A model generated the notes under the pieces. That model was not told where the DNA came from. It did no database searches and was given only the letters and a program-made list of their open reading frames with translations. Source: Candidatus Aminicenantota bacterium (GTDB lineage Bacteria; Acidobacteriota; Aminicenantia; UBA2199). Taken from it: 25,082 nt of DNA. The position numbers were made by a program, and so were the translations under genes. Positions 23,231 through 25,082 of this stretch are shown here, piece by piece (the stretch's first letter is position 1; each line of letters opens with the position of its first letter). The DNA lies in assembly GCA_023136725.1 (NCBI GenBank), contig JAGLQR010000002.1:1-25082 (forward strand), given 5' to 3'.

Positions 23231-25082
23231 CAAAACCGATCTGATATATTATGTTTTTGCCTCACTGGCTTTAGTGTTATCATTTTATACTATCGTGTTT
23301 CACATAGGGTTTACATTTCTTCCTGTTGCTTTCCTGATTGCAGGAGCTGTAATATCACTCCTCCCGGGCGGGACCGGGTTAAAGGTTTTCTTTTTTTTGC
23401 TCCCTCTGATCAATTCTCTTCCGGCACTATTTTTTAACGGTTATCCATTTAATCTGATGGCAATTGTTTTATTTTTTCTGGCAGGTGTGGTCATAGGTTC
23501 ATTCCTGAAGGGTGTTAATCCCGATTTTAAAGATTTCAACTGGGCATCTTCTTACCTTATATTCCTCTCGATCTTATGGATATCATCTGTTTTTGTTTTA
23601 TTAAGATGGTCGAATATTTCAATGCCATCCGGTGCATTTTTAACCGATACACCTGTAGGCCCGGGATTTCCACAAAGTCCCAGAGTTTCTTTTGCTGTTA
23701 TTTTCCCAATCATTACAATATTTCTTTTTTCTTTGACCCCTTTTACTGCAGCTTTGATCAGAAAATATTCTTTGAAAAAAGAGCAGGTCTTCAGACTGAT
23801 CATCTTCGGGTATTTTTTTTCTGTTCTCCTTGCTTTTTATCAGAAATTAGTTGATACCGGATTTCTGTCCATTGCATGGTGGGGAACAAAAATGAATCAG
23901 TACAATGGGGGATTTTCAGATTTCAATGGGTTCGGGTTCTTCGGAGGTGTCCTGTTTCTATACTCTGCTCTGGCATTGATGAACTCTCATGACGACAGAT
24001 CAGGGAGATGGTTCGGTAAAAGGCGTTCTTTTTTGATTTTTGCCGCTCATATTTCTTTCTTCGGGATAATTCTTTCCGGAAGCCGCACAGCATTTATTTT
24101 TGTGATCTTTGCATTTATATATTTGATGTTCAGTAAGGTGAAGAACACCATAAAAATTTCAATTCCTTTAGTGTTTATTTTGGTACTTCTTTTTTCCGGA
24201 GGTAAACTTGTACAGAGGCTGGAAAAAACATTTGATTCATCCAGTATCCGTACAGGGAATAAGGGTATTATAAAAGTCATTGATGGTTTTTCAAATGGAA
24301 GAGTCCAGATGATTGAAAACTCTATCCCGATAGTTAAGAAATATCCGGTTTCGGGTATTGGAGCCGGTAATTTTATTTTCCATCTGAAATTCCTGAAATA
24401 TGGAGAAAAATTTCTTGAAGACCTTCCACTTAATCAATACCTCCTGTTCCTGGATGAGATTGGCGTTGTAGGCCTTTTATCTTTCCTGTTTTTTATTTTC
24501 ATTATAATAAAGGGGAGAAACAGGGATATGTATTACAAGATATTCATGGTTATTCTGCTTGCTATGTTTGTAGGTAATTCTTTATGGCTTCCTGAAGTAT
24601 TAATCCTGTTCTGGATCATTGTTATATCTGTGACGGGGCCTCAAAAACTTAAACAATTTGATTTAAAAAAATTCAAGCCTTTTATATATTTATTGATAAT
24701 AGTTTTTATTTTATCGAATCTTGTTTCTTTTAATTCTCTTCACCCTTCAAACCTGATGTCAATTCGGGGGCTCCCGTATGATTTCGGCTTCTGGACCGAA
24801 GCGGCGAATTCAGGATTCAGCTGGACCAAGTCCAGTGCGGGGGTGTTATTGGAGATAGATGAAAGTGGTGTGTACGGGCCAGTCAAATTTTTCTGCGGGG
24901 CCCCTCTTGATGATATTCCCGGTAAAATTCAAGTTTTAAAGATATTGAAAAATGGTAAGCCCGCAGGTACAAAGAGTTTTAATTCAAATGTAGAACATCT
25001 GTTCTATATTAAAGGTAAACCGGGGGAAAAGTTCTTTCTGGGAGTTGAAGTTGATCCTGCCTTCAATTTAAAGAAAATGGGC
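23220..25082 (+). CDS. O-antigen ligase/polymerase-like membrane protein, 3'-truncated by window edge
   Basis: Starting at ATG 23220, which overlaps the WcaJ-like stop by 11 bases, the frame stays open for 621 codons to the last base of the window. The first about 500 residues are hydrophobic helices with the Wzy_C/WaaL pattern: ILSGSRTAFIF, then NGRVQMIENSIPIVKKYPV, SGIGAGNF, and LPLNQYLLFLDEIGVVGLL. After the last helix there is a non-membrane tail from about residue 515 (YDFGFWTEAANSGFSWT onward) that reads as beta strands and recalls tails found on some bacterial ligase-like proteins. It would join sugar units or attach a finished chain on the periplasmic side. It is the second polymerase/ligase-like gene after 11269. 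The true C-terminus is outside the window. Confidence 0.85.
   Translation, partial: MHINKTDLIYYVFASLALVLSFYTIVFHIGFTFLPVAFLIAGAVISLLPGGTGLKVFFFLLPLINSLPALFFNGYPFNLMAIVLFFLAGVVIGSFLKGVNPDFKDFNWASSYLIFLSILWISSVFVLLRWSNISMPSGAFLTDTPVGPGFPQSPRVSFAVIFPIITIFLFSLTPFTAALIRKYSLKKEQVFRLIIFGYFFSVLLAFYQKLVDTGFLSIAWWGTKMNQYNGGFSDFNGFGFFGGVLFLYSALALMNSHDDRSGRWFGKRRSFLIFAAHISFFGIILSGSRTAFIFVIFAFIYLMFSKVKNTIKISIPLVFILVLLFSGGKLVQRLEKTFDSSSIRTGNKGIIKVIDGFSNGRVQMIENSIPIVKKYPVSGIGAGNFIFHLKFLKYGEKFLEDLPLNQYLLFLDEIGVVGLLSFLFFIFIIIKGRNRDMYYKIFMVILLAMFVGNSLWLPEVLILFWIIVISVTGPQKLKQFDLKKFKPFIYLLIIVFILSNLVSFNSLHPSNLMSIRGLPYDFGFWTEAANSGFSWTKSSAGVLLEIDESGVYGPVKFFCGAPLDDIPGKIQVLKILKNGKPAGTKSFNSNVEHLFYIKGKPGEKFFLGVEVDPAFNLKKMG

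Noticed and set aside
22871..23233. 120-codon minus-strand ORF
   Set aside because: Antisense to the conserved catalytic domain of the WcaJ-like enzyme; no independent support.
23576..23854. 92-codon plus-strand ORF and minus-strand ORFs in the last 1.8 kb
   Set aside because: They overlap the long open ligase-like frame that carries clear membrane and ligase motifs.

Overview
The window is one continuous surface-polysaccharide biosynthesis and export locus. All supported genes (21 firm CDSs plus one doubtful mini-ORF) lie on the + strand, mostly separated by 0-60 bases. Four junctions are ATGA stop/start overlaps (3078, 5402, 9609, 17067). The only sizeable gap is 4254-4445 (192 bases). Both ends cut genes: a GDP-L-fucose synthase enters from the left without its N-terminus, and an O-antigen ligase-like membrane protein runs off the right edge. 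I see no tRNA, rRNA, CRISPR, insertion sequence or convincing terminator. The host is probably a Gram-negative-type bacterium of moderate to low GC. Shine-Dalgarno-like AGGA/AGGGAG sequences precede several starts, which argues against a typical Bacteroidetes. The insertion in the fucose synthase resembles the long form common in Bacteroidetes and relatives, so an FCB-type lineage is a weak guess only.

Layout. (1) 1-4253: fucose synthase, PAPS-type sulfotransferase, first Wzx-like flippase, GT4 glycosyltransferase. (2) 4254-6277: gap with a good ribosome binding site, small Wzz-like co-polymerase, second sulfotransferase; strikingly AT-rich. (3) 6318-12684: second flippase, an unrecognised histidine-rich propeller-like protein, a SAM methyltransferase, a cytosolic AlkP-superfamily enzyme, and a Wzy-like polymerase. 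(4) 12674-17070: GT4, third sulfotransferase, GT4, WcaF-like acetyltransferase, GT2. (5) 17067-25082: WecA-like sugar-1-phosphate transferase, GT-C membrane glycosyltransferase, WecG/TagA transferase, UDP-glucuronate 4-epimerase-like enzyme, WcaJ-like initiating transferase, and the O-antigen ligase/polymerase-like gene. Part of this segment (about 20000-23200) is visibly richer in GC.

How it fits together (inference from families). A Wzx/Wzy-type pathway builds a lipid-linked repeat unit in the cytoplasm. GDP-fucose and a uronic acid sugar nucleotide are local precursors. Three GT4s, a GT2 and a WecG-type enzyme extend the unit. Acetyl, methyl and sulfate groups decorate it. A flippase exports it, Wzy polymerises it and the Wzz-like protein sets chain length. 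Several functions are doubled: two flippases, two classes of initiating transferase and two polymerase/ligase-like proteins. This suggests two glycans or a merged locus. The most interesting part is the propeller, methyltransferase and AlkP trio between the second flippase and the polymerase, in a locus with three divergent sulfotransferases.
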